From: CAYWXV01 sp964462535
GTDB lineage: Bacteria; Bacteroidota; Ignavibacteria; OLB7
Direction: 5' to 3'
Length of the DNA stretch: 64,000 nucleotides
NCBI GenBank assembly: GCA_964462535.1
Contig: CAYWXV010000001.1
Coordinates: 248,001-312,000, forward strand
The notes below the pieces were generated by a model. It made no database searches and had not been told where the DNA came from. It saw only the letters and a program-made list of their open reading frames with translations. Positions 1-8,659 of this stretch are shown here, piece by piece. The translations under genes and the position numbers were made by a program. Position 1 is the stretch's first letter; every line of letters begins with the position of its first letter.

Positions 1-1
1 C

Positions 2-457
2 GAGCTGACCGAGTCTGTCGCTGGTGAGGTTGCTGTGCCGCCAGTTGCCCACGGGTCGGTCGCATCCCACTCGCGAAGGAGGAAGCGACTGCGGGAGAGG
101 ATTGTAGCCTTGATCGTCCTTGTTCTTGCATGGCCCGCCGTATATTGGGCGACAGACAATGCGGGACGTGTGTTTTCTGCCCTTTGGGACGTAGTCCTTG
201 GGCGTCGAGGGCTGGTGGGATCCGGCGTGTCCGCCCCGGAACCGGTCTTTTCGATGGCCTCTCTCATCGGGGCGGCGGACATGACCAGCGTTGAGCGCGA
301 CGCGCTTGAGCATTCTTATCTCACGTCGCGTTCGCTTCTGCTGGATGCGGAGATAGTTGTCGAGGTTGTCCGGGCGGCGAGATCGCGGCGACGGGGAGTC
401 AAGTCGAAGACTGCCAAGGCGGTGGGGCGTGAGGGGGCCGTGGGAAGGACCAGGTAG
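2..457 (+). CDS. Sugar-transferase-like membrane protein, C-terminal part (5' partial)
   Basis: The reading frame is open to the left edge, so the true start lies outside the window; a GTG at 35 is the first possible start inside it. The visible protein has a basic stretch (RRRKRLRER), one hydrophobic segment, then LWDVVLGRRGLVG and a tail with a Y.TSRSLLLD.EIV pattern. That order resembles the end of bacterial undecaprenyl-phosphate sugar transferases (basic-TM start, NVLKGxMSLVGPRP, and YYVENxSLxLDxKIL). The central catalytic block of that family is absent here, so it is either a degenerate module fused to something upstream or only a look-alike. It stops 18 bases before accA. The assignment is inference from pattern; only the membrane segment is plain. 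Confidence 0.4.
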   Translation, partial: ELTESVAGEVAVPPVAHGSVASHSRRRKRLRERIVALIVLVLAWPAVYWATDNAGRVFSALWDVVLGRRGLVGSGVSAPEPVFSMASLIGAADMTSVERDALEHSYLTSRSLLLDAEIVVEVVRAARSRRRGVKSKTAKAVGREGAVGRTR

Positions 458-475
458 ATACACTGAGATGTTACG

Positions 476-1528
476 ATGGCTAAATACGTACTTGACTTTG
501 AGCGGCCGGTTCTGGAATTGGAAGAGAAGATTGCGGAGATGCGTGAGATGTCGGGACAACTCGACATCGCGGACGAGATCGAAGTACTTGAGCAGAAGGT
601 TGAACGGCTACGGACCAGTATATACGAACAGCTGACGCGCTGGCAGAGAGTACAACTGGCCCGTCACCCCGACCGCCCATACACGCTCGACTACGTTGAG
701 CATATCTTCGACGATTTCATCGAGCTCCACGGCGATCGGGGGACAGGCGACGATCCCGCAATCGTGGCAGGCATCGGGACAATCGATGGCACACGCGTCG
801 CCCTCATCGGACAACAGAAGGGTCACGATACCAAGGAAAACCTCAAACGGAACTTTGGGATGCCGAATCCCGAGGGGTATCGAAAGGCTCTCAGAATCAT
901 GAAGCTGGCAGAGAAGTTTCATCTCCCGGTGCTGACGTTGATCGACACGCCGGGGGCCTATCCGGGAATCGAGGCCGAAGAGCGGGGACAGGCCGAGTCA
1001 ATTGCAAGAAACCTCATCGAGATGGCGCGCCTCCGCACACCCATCGTAAACGTCGTGATTGGCGAGGGGGCATCTGGCGGGGCACTCGGCATCGGAATGG
1101 GGGACCGCTTCCTTATGATGGAGAATACGTGGTTCTCGGTCATTGCACCGGAATCGTGCTCCAGCATTCTCTGGAAAAGTTGGGACTACAAGGAACAGGC
1201 GGCGGAGGCTCTGCGACTGACAGCGATTGATCTTCAGGGAATCGGGATTGCCGATGGGATCATACCAGAGCCCGTTGGGGGCGCCCATCGCGATCACAAA
1301 GTGAGCAGTGTCCTGCTGAAGAGGACCGTGCTTCCGGTGCTCAGAGAGCTAATTGCACTGCCGATAGAGAAACTGCTGGAGGCGCGCGCATTGCGCTACG
1401 CATCAATCGGAGTCTGGTCGGAGCCAACCGGTTCCGGTGGTTCGATACCGACAGGAAATGACGATTCACATTCGCGCGTTCGCAGGGGACGACGCGCGAC
1501 GGCCGCGAATGGAACTGCCCGCGGCTGA
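476..1528 (+). CDS. accA: Acetyl-CoA carboxylase carboxyltransferase subunit alpha
   Basis: AccA is half of the carboxyltransferase that moves the carboxyl group from biotin carboxyl-carrier protein to acetyl-CoA, giving malonyl-CoA for fatty acid synthesis in the cytoplasm. The start MAKYVLDFERPVLELEEKI is the family's usual N-terminus. The crotonase-fold core is clear: GDRGTGDDPAIVAGIG, KGHDTKENLKRNFGMPNPEGYRKA, TLIDTPGAYPGIEAEERGQ and GEGASGGALGIGMGDR. At 350 residues it is about 30 longer than the common form; the extra is a Gly/Ser/Arg-rich, probably disordered tail after about residue 310. The partner beta subunit (accD) and carrier (accB) are not in the window; a biotin carboxylase is at 55372-56823. 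The ATG at 476 has no clear Shine-Dalgarno, as is common in this lineage. Confidence 0.96.
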   Translation: MAKYVLDFERPVLELEEKIAEMREMSGQLDIADEIEVLEQKVERLRTSIYEQLTRWQRVQLARHPDRPYTLDYVEHIFDDFIELHGDRGTGDDPAIVAGIGTIDGTRVALIGQQKGHDTKENLKRNFGMPNPEGYRKALRIMKLAEKFHLPVLTLIDTPGAYPGIEAEERGQAESIARNLIEMARLRTPIVNVVIGEGASGGALGIGMGDRFLMMENTWFSVIAPESCSSILWKSWDYKEQAAEALRLTAIDLQGIGIADGIIPEPVGGAHRDHKVSSVLLKRTVLPVLRELIALPIEKLLEARALRYASIGVWSEPTGSGGSIPTGNDDSHSRVRRGRRATAANGTARG

Positions 1529-1551
1529 CGCATCCGTAACAACACAACCGC

Positions 1552-3369
1552 ATGAGCATCGACAACGAGCGGGAGACAGACTTCTCCCGTGACGGCGACA
1601 AGGGGAAGCGCCGTCAGAACAATGACGCCGGCGACGGACGCATGGCGCAACGCGCATTCCGATCACGCGGATCGCGGAAGCCTAACGACACTCGTGAGCC
1701 GGACACCGACTCGGAGACACCTCGGCAACCCGAGCCGTTCCGTCCACCTGACAGTCGGATGTCAGAACCACCACGCAGATCATCTGAGTACCCACCAAGA
1801 CAAGAGCGGCGGAGCGACGGACGCGTGTTCAACGAGGAACGCCGCAGCTTCGGTGGAAGGTCGGATCGCGATCGGCCACAATCAAGAGGTGGAGGTGCAG
1901 GAGGAGGGCGAAGCAGCGGGGGGACACGTCCGCAGTCGGGCGTATTCGGGGGAGAGGGGCGCACCCCATTCGAGCGCGATTCATCACGAGCCTATCTGAC
2001 GCCACACCAGGAGCGGGAGCGCCGTCGTCGCGAGAAGATGTTGGCAGGAGAGGAGTTTGATGAGGACGAGGAAGATCAATTCAACGTCATCAAGGGTGGG
2101 CGACAGGCCATCCGGAAGAAGAAGAGGCGCAAGGTCCGAGTCTTCTTCCATAGGCGACTTACACGCATCCTGCTGCCGAAGCTGTTAACCAAGGCCCGCT
2201 ACCTATCTCCATTCCTTGCCAAGCAATTCGTTGAGTCGGGTCGCGTGAAGGTCAACGCCCGTGCCGTCACGTCGGGTCTGTACGAGGTAAACCTCCGAAA
2301 GGAGCGGGTTACGATTGACGATGTGGCTACGGAGTGGCCCAGACGTTTCTGGTACATGGTCTACCACAAGCCACGCAATGTCTCGTGTGAGCGGGGAGAT
2401 CCGATTTTCGACGAGCTGTTCGAGCCGACCTCAACCTGGTACTTCCCCTTCGGACGAATTGGCCGGGCGCATTCTGGCATCATCATCGTTTCGAACGATC
2501 CGCGAATGAGGAAGAATCAGCACTTCGTCGACGACGAATTGCAGAAGGAATACAGGATTCGGATCAATCGATACCTGACTGCTGATGAACTGTCAGAACT
2601 CCGAAACGGGGTTCGGGTCGGTGATGACTACCTGATACCTATTCGCGTCGTTGCCAGCGGAGAGTCCACGCGCACGATGACGCTCGACATAACCGTTCTC
2701 GACGATCCTTTCACGAGGATATTTGGCGCTTTGAAGGCAATCGGCGTTGAACCACTTTCCATGAGGCGAATCCGGATCGGCTTCCTGAATGAAGCGATGA
2801 TCCCCCACGCGGAGTGGCGCGAACTCTCGGGTTACGAGATTCAGGGTCTTCAGCTTGGCCGATTTACCCCGGGGGAATTGCCCCCCGAACCAGATCCGGA
2901 GCCTCGCGTGCGGTTCCAACGTAGCGCCGGTGGCCGAGGACGAGGCGATCGGGGCGATCGGGGCAGACCCCGTCCCGGCGGTGATCGGCGAGGCCGAGAC
3001 GATGGTCGTGACGGACGTCGAGATGATGGACGGGGGAGAGACGATCGCAACGATCGATCGCAACCCGGTCGAGAGCGGGGAGATCGCCGTGACTTTGGTG
3101 GTCGTGATCGGGGCCGGCAGGATCGCGGTGTACGTGGAGAGAACTTCCAGCGAGGAGGGGAGCGTGGCCGCGGGACAATTGGAAGAGACGGCGGACAAGA
3201 GCGGCGAGAGCATCGAGGGAGAAGTGACGAGCGCGGTGGATCGCCGCGCCCCGGCGCCGATCGGGGACAGCGAGGCGAGAAGGGGAGACCCCCCCGAGCG
3301 CACGGTCGTGACTTTAAGAAGCGTGACGACAGGCGTGGCGGTGACGGTGGACGTAATCCCCGAAACTGA
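1552..3369 (+). CDS. RsuA/RluB-family pseudouridine synthase homolog with long charged tails, catalytic Asp replaced
   Basis: Three parts can be seen in 605 residues: an N-terminal low-complexity region (1 to about 195, rich in R, S, P, E), an S4 RNA-binding domain (about 205-255) followed by an RsuA/RluB-type domain (about 260-430), and a C-terminal tail (about 455-605) made almost wholly of R, G and D in RGD/RGG-like repeats. Family members isomerise uridine in rRNA using the Asp of GRLDxxTxGLL. Here the matching site reads GRIGRAHSGIII (residues 301-312), with Gly304 where that Asp should be. The protein may therefore bind rRNA or assembling ribosomes without catalysis, or use another residue. 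It sits between accA and truA, 8 bases before truA. The fold is well supported; activity is doubtful. Confidence 0.8.
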   Translation: MSIDNERETDFSRDGDKGKRRQNNDAGDGRMAQRAFRSRGSRKPNDTREPDTDSETPRQPEPFRPPDSRMSEPPRRSSEYPPRQERRSDGRVFNEERRSFGGRSDRDRPQSRGGGAGGGRSSGGTRPQSGVFGGEGRTPFERDSSRAYLTPHQERERRRREKMLAGEEFDEDEEDQFNVIKGGRQAIRKKKRRKVRVFFHRRLTRILLPKLLTKARYLSPFLAKQFVESGRVKVNARAVTSGLYEVNLRKERVTIDDVATEWPRRFWYMVYHKPRNVSCERGDPIFDELFEPTSTWYFPFGRIGRAHSGIIIVSNDPRMRKNQHFVDDELQKEYRIRINRYLTADELSELRNGVRVGDDYLIPIRVVASGESTRTMTLDITVLDDPFTRIFGALKAIGVEPLSMRRIRIGFLNEAMIPHAEWRELSGYEIQGLQLGRFTPGELPPEPDPEPRVRFQRSAGGRGRGDRGDRGRPRPGGDRRGRDDGRDGRRDDGRGRDDRNDRSQPGRERGDRRDFGGRDRGRQDRGVRGENFQRGGERGRGTIGRDGGQERREHRGRSDERGGSPRPGADRGQRGEKGRPPRAHGRDFKKRDDRRGGDGGRNPRN

Positions 3370-3377
3370 AGCGAGCG

Positions 3378-4148
3378 ATGAGCGGATCTCAACGGCTCGC
3401 AATGCGCGTTGCCTACGACGGTACCGATTTCGTCGGTTGGCAGCGGCAGCCCCAGGGCCGTTCCGTCCAACAGGTCCTTGAACAGGTACTTGGGAAGCTT
3501 GCCGGCGATCGCGACGTTGGGGTCATTGGCTCAGGTCGGACAGACTCTGGCGTTCATGCGCGTGGTCAGGTGGCGCATGTCGATATGCCGACGCCCGTGG
3601 ATGTCGACGAGCTCCACCATCGCGTGGGAAGAATGCTGCCGAACGACATTGTTGTGCACCAGATCGTTCCGGTTCCCGACTCCTTCCACGCGCGATTTCA
3701 TGCCTGCCTTCGACGGTACGAATATTCAGTCATTCGCGTGCGCGATCCCTTCCGGACACGTTTCGCATGGCACGTTCCAGGGACGATCGACGTGGGGCTC
3801 CTGGAGGAGTCTGCCGCGCACCTTGTCGGTACTCACGACTTTACCGGGCTGTCTAAATTCAACCCAGACACTCCCAACACCGTCTGCGCTGTTACGTCGG
3901 CGGGTTGGGAATCCACGGATGACGGACTGGTCTTCGAGATCGCCGCTGATCGATTCTTGTATGGGATGGTTCGACTTTCCGTCGGAATCATGATGGATAT
4001 TGCCCGGGGTCGCCGACCACCGCGTGATATCCGCGACGTTCTGGAATCACGGGATCGCAACCTCCAGAGCTCGTCGGCCCCGGCGCGCGGACTTGTGCTC
4101 TCGCGCGTCGAGTACCCCGTTTCACCGTTCGCCGAGACCAGTGCATAA
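3378..4148 (+). CDS. truA: tRNA pseudouridine(38-40) synthase TruA
   Basis: TruA converts uridines 38-40 in the anticodon arm of many tRNAs to pseudouridine. The 256-residue length is normal. The N-terminus RVAYDGTDFVGWQRQPQGRSVQ and the catalytic motif GSGRTDSGVHARGQVAH are diagnostic; the nucleophile is Asp56. Further family blocks are FHARFHACLRRYEY, GTHDFTGLSK and DRFLYGMVRLSVGIM. The gene begins 8 bases after the RluB-like gene, so the two RNA-modification-family genes are probably co-transcribed. The ATG at 3378 was chosen because the conserved core begins at residue 8; ATG at residue 9 would cut into it. Confidence 0.97.
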   Translation: MSGSQRLAMRVAYDGTDFVGWQRQPQGRSVQQVLEQVLGKLAGDRDVGVIGSGRTDSGVHARGQVAHVDMPTPVDVDELHHRVGRMLPNDIVVHQIVPVPDSFHARFHACLRRYEYSVIRVRDPFRTRFAWHVPGTIDVGLLEESAAHLVGTHDFTGLSKFNPDTPNTVCAVTSAGWESTDDGLVFEIAADRFLYGMVRLSVGIMMDIARGRRPPRDIRDVLESRDRNLQSSSAPARGLVLSRVEYPVSPFAETSA

Positions 4149-4250
4149 AACCGATCTGTGGCACGGGAAGTCCCACACGCGAAATGGGAATATTCGTGAC
4201 CCGAGTAGGACACCTGGTTCATCGATTCGCACACACTTGAGGAAGTCGTC

Positions 4251-5087
4251 ATGAAGTCAATTGCTGTTCAACGCACATCGCGCAATCTCAAGCGGACTGG
4301 TAGCGTTCTCGTGCTGTTGTCACTCTGCGTCGTTGCCGCATGCGGGGCCTTGAACCTCTTCTCCATTAACGATGATGCCAACTTCGGCAAGCAGATGGAT
4401 GCGGAGATTCGAGCGAATCCGCGTGAATACCCACTCCTGAACAACGAACCTATAAGGGCATATGTTCAGGGAATTGTCAATCGGATTGTGCAGTCATCCG
4501 AGGTGAAATATCGCGGCAAGTTCCCCTACACAGTCACGATGATAAATGATGACAGAACGATCAACGCATTTGCCACGCCGGGAGGCTATATCTATGTCTA
4601 CACGGGCTTGCTTCGGTTCGTAGATAACGAGGCGACGCTCGCCGGGGTTCTTGGTCACGAGATCGCACATGCCGAGGAGCGCCATGGTACCGAGCACATG
4701 ACCACTCAGCTTGGGGCCGATGTTGCTTTGCAGGTCGCTCTCGGCAAGAACCCGACGAAGTTTGCACAGATAGCAGGCAACGCGGCGACCCTTCTTGGTA
4801 CGATGAAGAACAGCCGGGATGACGAAATGGAGGCTGATACGAGATCGTTTGCCTACCTCAAGAGTGTGGGCTACTACCCGGGCTCAATCAAGTTCTTCTT
4901 TGAAAAGATGATGTCCCGCGGTGGCCGTTCCGTCGGTGTACTCGATAATTGGGCATCCACCCACCCCACGTCTGAGGACCGTGTGGAGAACATGAATCGG
5001 TTGCTTCGCGAGAACAACGTAGCCCCCCCAACACCGGCACAACTGCTCGCCGAGCCGTATCGAAACGCCATGAGGAATCTCAAGTAA
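4251..5087 (+). CDS. M48-family zinc metalloprotease, lipoprotein
   Basis: A secreted, membrane-anchored peptidase of the BepA/LoiP type. Residues 1-31 form a lipoprotein signal peptide ending in VVAAC, with Cys31 as the expected lipidation site. The zinc motif HEIAH is at 136-140, within GVLGHEIAHAEERHGTEHM, and the third ligand region is DDEMEADTRSFAYLKSVGY. The sequence NAFATPGGYIYVYTGLL is typical of this group. Relatives degrade misassembled outer-membrane proteins or help LptD assembly; that role here is inference. A GAGGAAG stretch lies 7 bases upstream of the ATG and may serve as a ribosome-binding site. pyrF starts 4 bases after its stop. Confidence 0.9.
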   Translation: MKSIAVQRTSRNLKRTGSVLVLLSLCVVAACGALNLFSINDDANFGKQMDAEIRANPREYPLLNNEPIRAYVQGIVNRIVQSSEVKYRGKFPYTVTMINDDRTINAFATPGGYIYVYTGLLRFVDNEATLAGVLGHEIAHAEERHGTEHMTTQLGADVALQVALGKNPTKFAQIAGNAATLLGTMKNSRDDEMEADTRSFAYLKSVGYYPGSIKFFFEKMMSRGGRSVGVLDNWASTHPTSEDRVENMNRLLRENNVAPPTPAQLLAEPYRNAMRNLK

Positions 5088-5091
5088 ACGT

Positions 5092-5928
5092 ATGAACACA
5101 AGTTCCCCATCGACCCCGTTCGTTAGGCGAGTGGAGTCCTCCGTCGCAAAGGCTGGCGCCCCATTGTGCATCGGGCTGGACACCGAGCTGACAATGATGC
5201 CGGCCGACATTGCTTCCGCCGCCAATCCAATTCTCGAATTCAATCGACGGGTCATCACGGCAACTTCAGATCTTGCAGCTGCATACAAGCTGAACCTTGC
5301 CTTTTACGAGGCTGATGGTGTGCGCGGAATTGACGCACTCATGGGCACGCTCGAGGCTATTCCCAGTGACGTCATCGTGATTGGCGACGCCAAGCGGGGC
5401 GACATTGGGAACACCGCGAGAATGTATGCGGAAGCGATGTTCAGCGGATTTGGTTTCGATGCGACGACCGTGAGTCCGTATATGGGGACGGATTCGCTCG
5501 AGCCATTCTTTACCGATTCATCGCGCGGCGTATTCGTCCTTGCGCTGACATCGAATCCGGGATCAAGCGACTTTCAGCGGATCATGGTTGACGGAAGGCC
5601 GATTTACCACCACGTGATTCAGAAGTGTATGGACGCTTTCGGCGATACCGGTGCTCTTGGATTCGTTGTCGGGGCGACGCATCCCAATGAGTTGCGCGAG
5701 ATCCGCGCGACAGTTGGCAACGACGTACCCCTCCTGATACCCGGGCTTGGATCGCAGGGGGGCGAGACGGACGCGACGCTGGAGGCAAATGGTGGGGGCA
5801 TTGCTCTCTGTAATGTGTCTCGTGGTGTATTGCGCGCGGGTACCGATACACCCTCGTTCGACGCAGCGATTCGTGCCGCGGCCGTTGCCTACCACGATGG
5901 ACTCGCGGTATCCGTCGGGGGCAATTAG
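5092..5928 (+). CDS. pyrF: Orotidine 5'-phosphate decarboxylase, type 2
   Basis: The enzyme decarboxylates OMP to UMP, the last step of de novo pyrimidine synthesis. The 278-residue length and motif set match the longer type 2 form rather than the E. coli type: LCIGLDTELTMMP near the N-terminus, the catalytic DAKRGDIGNTA with Lys101 and Asp104, the phosphate-binding segment VSPYMGTDSLEPF, and GFVVGATHPNELREIRA. The C-terminal LLIPGLGSQGG also fits. The gene follows the M48 protease by 4 bases and precedes the DUF2851 gene by 15, so it is probably read in the same transcript although the functions are unrelated. Confidence 0.95.
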   Translation: MNTSSPSTPFVRRVESSVAKAGAPLCIGLDTELTMMPADIASAANPILEFNRRVITATSDLAAAYKLNLAFYEADGVRGIDALMGTLEAIPSDVIVIGDAKRGDIGNTARMYAEAMFSGFGFDATTVSPYMGTDSLEPFFTDSSRGVFVLALTSNPGSSDFQRIMVDGRPIYHHVIQKCMDAFGDTGALGFVVGATHPNELREIRATVGNDVPLLIPGLGSQGGETDATLEANGGGIALCNVSRGVLRAGTDTPSFDAAIRAAAVAYHDGLAVSVGGN

Positions 5929-5943
5929 TATTGGAGACACGGC

Positions 5944-7194
5944 ATGAACAACGACCCATCGTTCGCGGACGAGGCGGCCCTCGCGGCTTACTGGGAGTCG
6001 ATTGCACAGCCCGGAACATGGTTTGAGTTGGATGGAGGTGGGCATGTTGCCATCATGTCGATCGGACGGAGAAACAAGCTCGCCGGACCGGATTATGAAG
6101 ACGCCGTTGTGCTCCTGGGTGGACACGTAGTATGCGGGATGATAGAGATTCACACCGCGGAGCGAGACTGGTTTTCGCATGGTCATCATCGCGACGAGCG
6201 GTATGAACGGGTCGTACTTCACGTTGTCGCGAATCGCTCTCGTCGGAACCGACTAAACATCCCGACTGTTGTCGTGATGCCGGCACACCGAAACGTGCCG
6301 GCATCTTTCGTTGACGCTACGGGTTCGACGGCTGTCAGTGGGTCATTTCTAGCGTCTCTTTCGTGGGACCGCCTGATGCGACTCGTCGGCGATGTGCGCG
6401 ACGCGATCGACCAAGGAGGTGATAGTAGAGCTCGCATATGGTTGCTTGAGCGCGCCTGCTCGATTCTCGGCCGTCCGGGTAACGTGTCACACGTCGGGCA
6501 GATCGTAGCGCGGCTCATCAGCGTGCTCGATAGCGGTCCGCTGACGACTAGCGCACTAGGCGATTTGCAGAATCTGGCGCGCACGCAGGGGGGGTGGGGA
6601 CGTGGAGTACGCCCCACAGCACGGGCCGAACAGCGTCTGCGCGCCCTTGCACGGATCGGCGAGGGCCTTGTTCATGGCGACCTGCTGCAGGTGGTTGCAA
6701 GCGCATGTGTCCGGAACTCCGTCGCCTCCGCCGCCAGCAGACTTGCCGACTTCGACGTCGGGCTTGGTACCGAGCGGTGCCGTACACTCGTGGTTGACTG
6801 TTTCGTCCCGCTCGCGGTCGCACTCTCGATTCATGCCGGTGAGACAGCCGTGGTCGCGCACTTACTGGAGAGCTGGCGTTGGGCGCCATCTCTGGGGTCG
6901 AACAGTCTGATTCGGGAATTTGAACAAAGACACCTGGGGGGGAAGAGGTTGCGAGGAGCGTTCTGGCAGTGGGGGGCGATGGAATTCGTTCGTCGCTATG
7001 GGATCAATACTCGTCGCAAGACATGGCGCATCCGTGAGACGCCCGTGTGTTGGGCTGCAGCAGTACCGGGTGGCACGAAGTGTCTCCGGCGTGGTATTTC
7101 GAACGTCAACAACGACTACCAATGGCATCGTACACCGACTTTCTTTCTACGGCCAACACGATCGCAGATCTGGTGGCCGCCGGTGCTGTCCTGA
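5944..7194 (+). CDS. DUF2851 family protein
   Basis: The protein carries the DUF2851 signature: GRRNKLAGPDYEDAVVLLGGHVVCGMIEIHTAERDWFSHGHHRDERYERVVLHVVANR, described here as residues about 40-98. DUF2851 proteins are common in Bacteroidota and have no established function. The GPD...EIH arrangement recalls a PD-(D/E)XK nuclease core, but that is only an impression. The last 60 or so residues (from about 350) contain many W, R and C and look less protein-like, and the frame overlaps the start of the M32 peptidase gene by 73 bases. A late frameshift or a longer real overlap are both possible. Confidence 0.8.
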   Translation: MNNDPSFADEAALAAYWESIAQPGTWFELDGGGHVAIMSIGRRNKLAGPDYEDAVVLLGGHVVCGMIEIHTAERDWFSHGHHRDERYERVVLHVVANRSRRNRLNIPTVVVMPAHRNVPASFVDATGSTAVSGSFLASLSWDRLMRLVGDVRDAIDQGGDSRARIWLLERACSILGRPGNVSHVGQIVARLISVLDSGPLTTSALGDLQNLARTQGGWGRGVRPTARAEQRLRALARIGEGLVHGDLLQVVASACVRNSVASAASRLADFDVGLGTERCRTLVVDCFVPLAVALSIHAGETAVVAHLLESWRWAPSLGSNSLIREFEQRHLGGKRLRGAFWQWGAMEFVRRYGINTRRKTWRIRETPVCWAAAVPGGTKCLRRGISNVNNDYQWHRTPTFFLRPTRSQIWWPPVLS

Positions 7195-8627
7195 GCTGGG
7201 ATCAGGAAACGCACATGCCGACGGGGGGCGCCGCATCTCGTGCGGAACAGCTAGCTACCCTCTCGACAGTCGCACACCGCATGCGAACGTCGCCAGCCTT
7301 TAAAGAGGTCATTGACGTCCTGGCAGCCGGCATCGATTCCGGTGACACGACGCTGGAGCCATGGCAGGCGGCTGTGGTGACGGAGACGAAGAAGGAAGTG
7401 GAGCGGTCAATGAAACTGCCGGAACACCATGTGGGGGACCTTGCGCGGGAGACCGCAAGGGGACATGAGACATGGAAAGAGGCCCGCCGCACATCGAATT
7501 TCTCAGCCTTTGCCCCGTCTCTAGAGAGCCTCGTCGCCCTCAAGCGGGACGAGGCGGGGTATCTCGGATACGAAGACGATCCATACGACGCTCTCATCGA
7601 CCTCTACGAGCCAGGGATGAAGGTATCGGTTCTTCGTCCTGTGTTTGACCGGCTCCGCGCGGGGACGATTGAGCTTCTCGATCGAGTTCGATCGGCCGCT
7701 CGAGGCATTGACGACTCGGTCCTCTATCGCCCGTATGACGGAAATAAACAACTGGCGTTCGCGCAGCAGATTGTCGCGTCGCTGGGGTACGATTTCACGC
7801 GCGGAAGGGTCGACCTCGCCGCGCATCCATTCTGCACGAGCTTCGCAGTCGATGACGTTCGACTGACAACCCGCATTCTGGAGAACGATTTGCGGAGCTG
7901 CCTGTTTGGACTGATTCACGAGGCGGGACATGGCATGTACGAACAGGGGGTGGATCCCCGCTTCGCCAGGACCGTTGCCGCGGGGGGGGTGTCGATGGGA
8001 ATTCATGAGTCACAATCACTGTTCTGGGAGAACATGATCGGACGAGGCTTGCCGTTCTGGTCGTGGGCGTATCCCCAGCTGCAGGCCCTTTTCCCCGAGA
8101 ACCTCTCCCAGACGGGTGTGGAAGATTTTTACCGCGCCATCAACGCAGTCAAGCCAAGTCTCATCCGAATCGAGGCCGACGACCTGACATACAATCTCCA
8201 CATCATCATTCGGATGGAGCTCGAGCACGCGTTGATCAACGGCACGTTGGACGTGGCGGATATCCCGGCTCGTTGGAATTCGATGTATGAAGAGTACCTC
8301 GGAATCACGCCTCCCGACGACGCAGATGGATGTCTACAGGACGTCCACTGGTCGTTCGCCGGGTTCGGTTATTTCCCGAGTTACACGCTTGGAAAGCTGT
8401 ATGCGGCTTCCTTCTATGAAACGGCCAAATCGTCGGTGGGTGACCTTGAGGATAAGATCGCAAGGGGAGAGTTCGGTGATCTTCTGGATTGGCTCAGGAG
8501 GTCAATTCACGTTTACGGCAAGAGCATCCCCGCTCCCGAGCTTGCGGAACGGGTGGCGGGGATTGGCTTGACAGAGGAGCCGTTCCTTGCGCACAATCGG
8601 CGGAAAATAGATCTTCTGTATAGCTAG
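7122..8627 (+). CDS. Carboxypeptidase Taq family metallocarboxypeptidase (M32)
   Basis: A cytosolic zinc or cobalt carboxypeptidase that trims amino acids from peptide C-termini. The family hallmark HEAGH is at residues 266-270 in GLIHEAGHGMYEQGVD. Other M32 blocks are LSWDQETHMP near the N-terminus, GGVSMGIHESQSLFWENMIGR and YNLHIIIRMELEHALINGTL. The frame is open back to 7047, but the homology starts at YTDFLSTANTIADLVAAGAVLSWDQ, so the ATG at 7122 is preferred; it gives 501 residues, the usual family size. This start lies inside the end of the DUF2851 gene. Confidence 0.93.
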   Translation: MASYTDFLSTANTIADLVAAGAVLSWDQETHMPTGGAASRAEQLATLSTVAHRMRTSPAFKEVIDVLAAGIDSGDTTLEPWQAAVVTETKKEVERSMKLPEHHVGDLARETARGHETWKEARRTSNFSAFAPSLESLVALKRDEAGYLGYEDDPYDALIDLYEPGMKVSVLRPVFDRLRAGTIELLDRVRSAARGIDDSVLYRPYDGNKQLAFAQQIVASLGYDFTRGRVDLAAHPFCTSFAVDDVRLTTRILENDLRSCLFGLIHEAGHGMYEQGVDPRFARTVAAGGVSMGIHESQSLFWENMIGRGLPFWSWAYPQLQALFPENLSQTGVEDFYRAINAVKPSLIRIEADDLTYNLHIIIRMELEHALINGTLDVADIPARWNSMYEEYLGITPPDDADGCLQDVHWSFAGFGYFPSYTLGKLYAASFYETAKSSVGDLEDKIARGEFGDLLDWLRRSIHVYGKSIPAPELAERVAGIGLTEEPFLAHNRRKIDLLYS

Positions 8628-8659
8628 TTCCCAACGAACGGTGAAGAGGCTTCCCAGGA

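Noticed and set aside
2593..3481. Long open frames on both strands over the R/G/D-rich tail of the RluB-like gene
   Set aside because: They arise from the repetitive GC-rich codons of the tail and show no family features.
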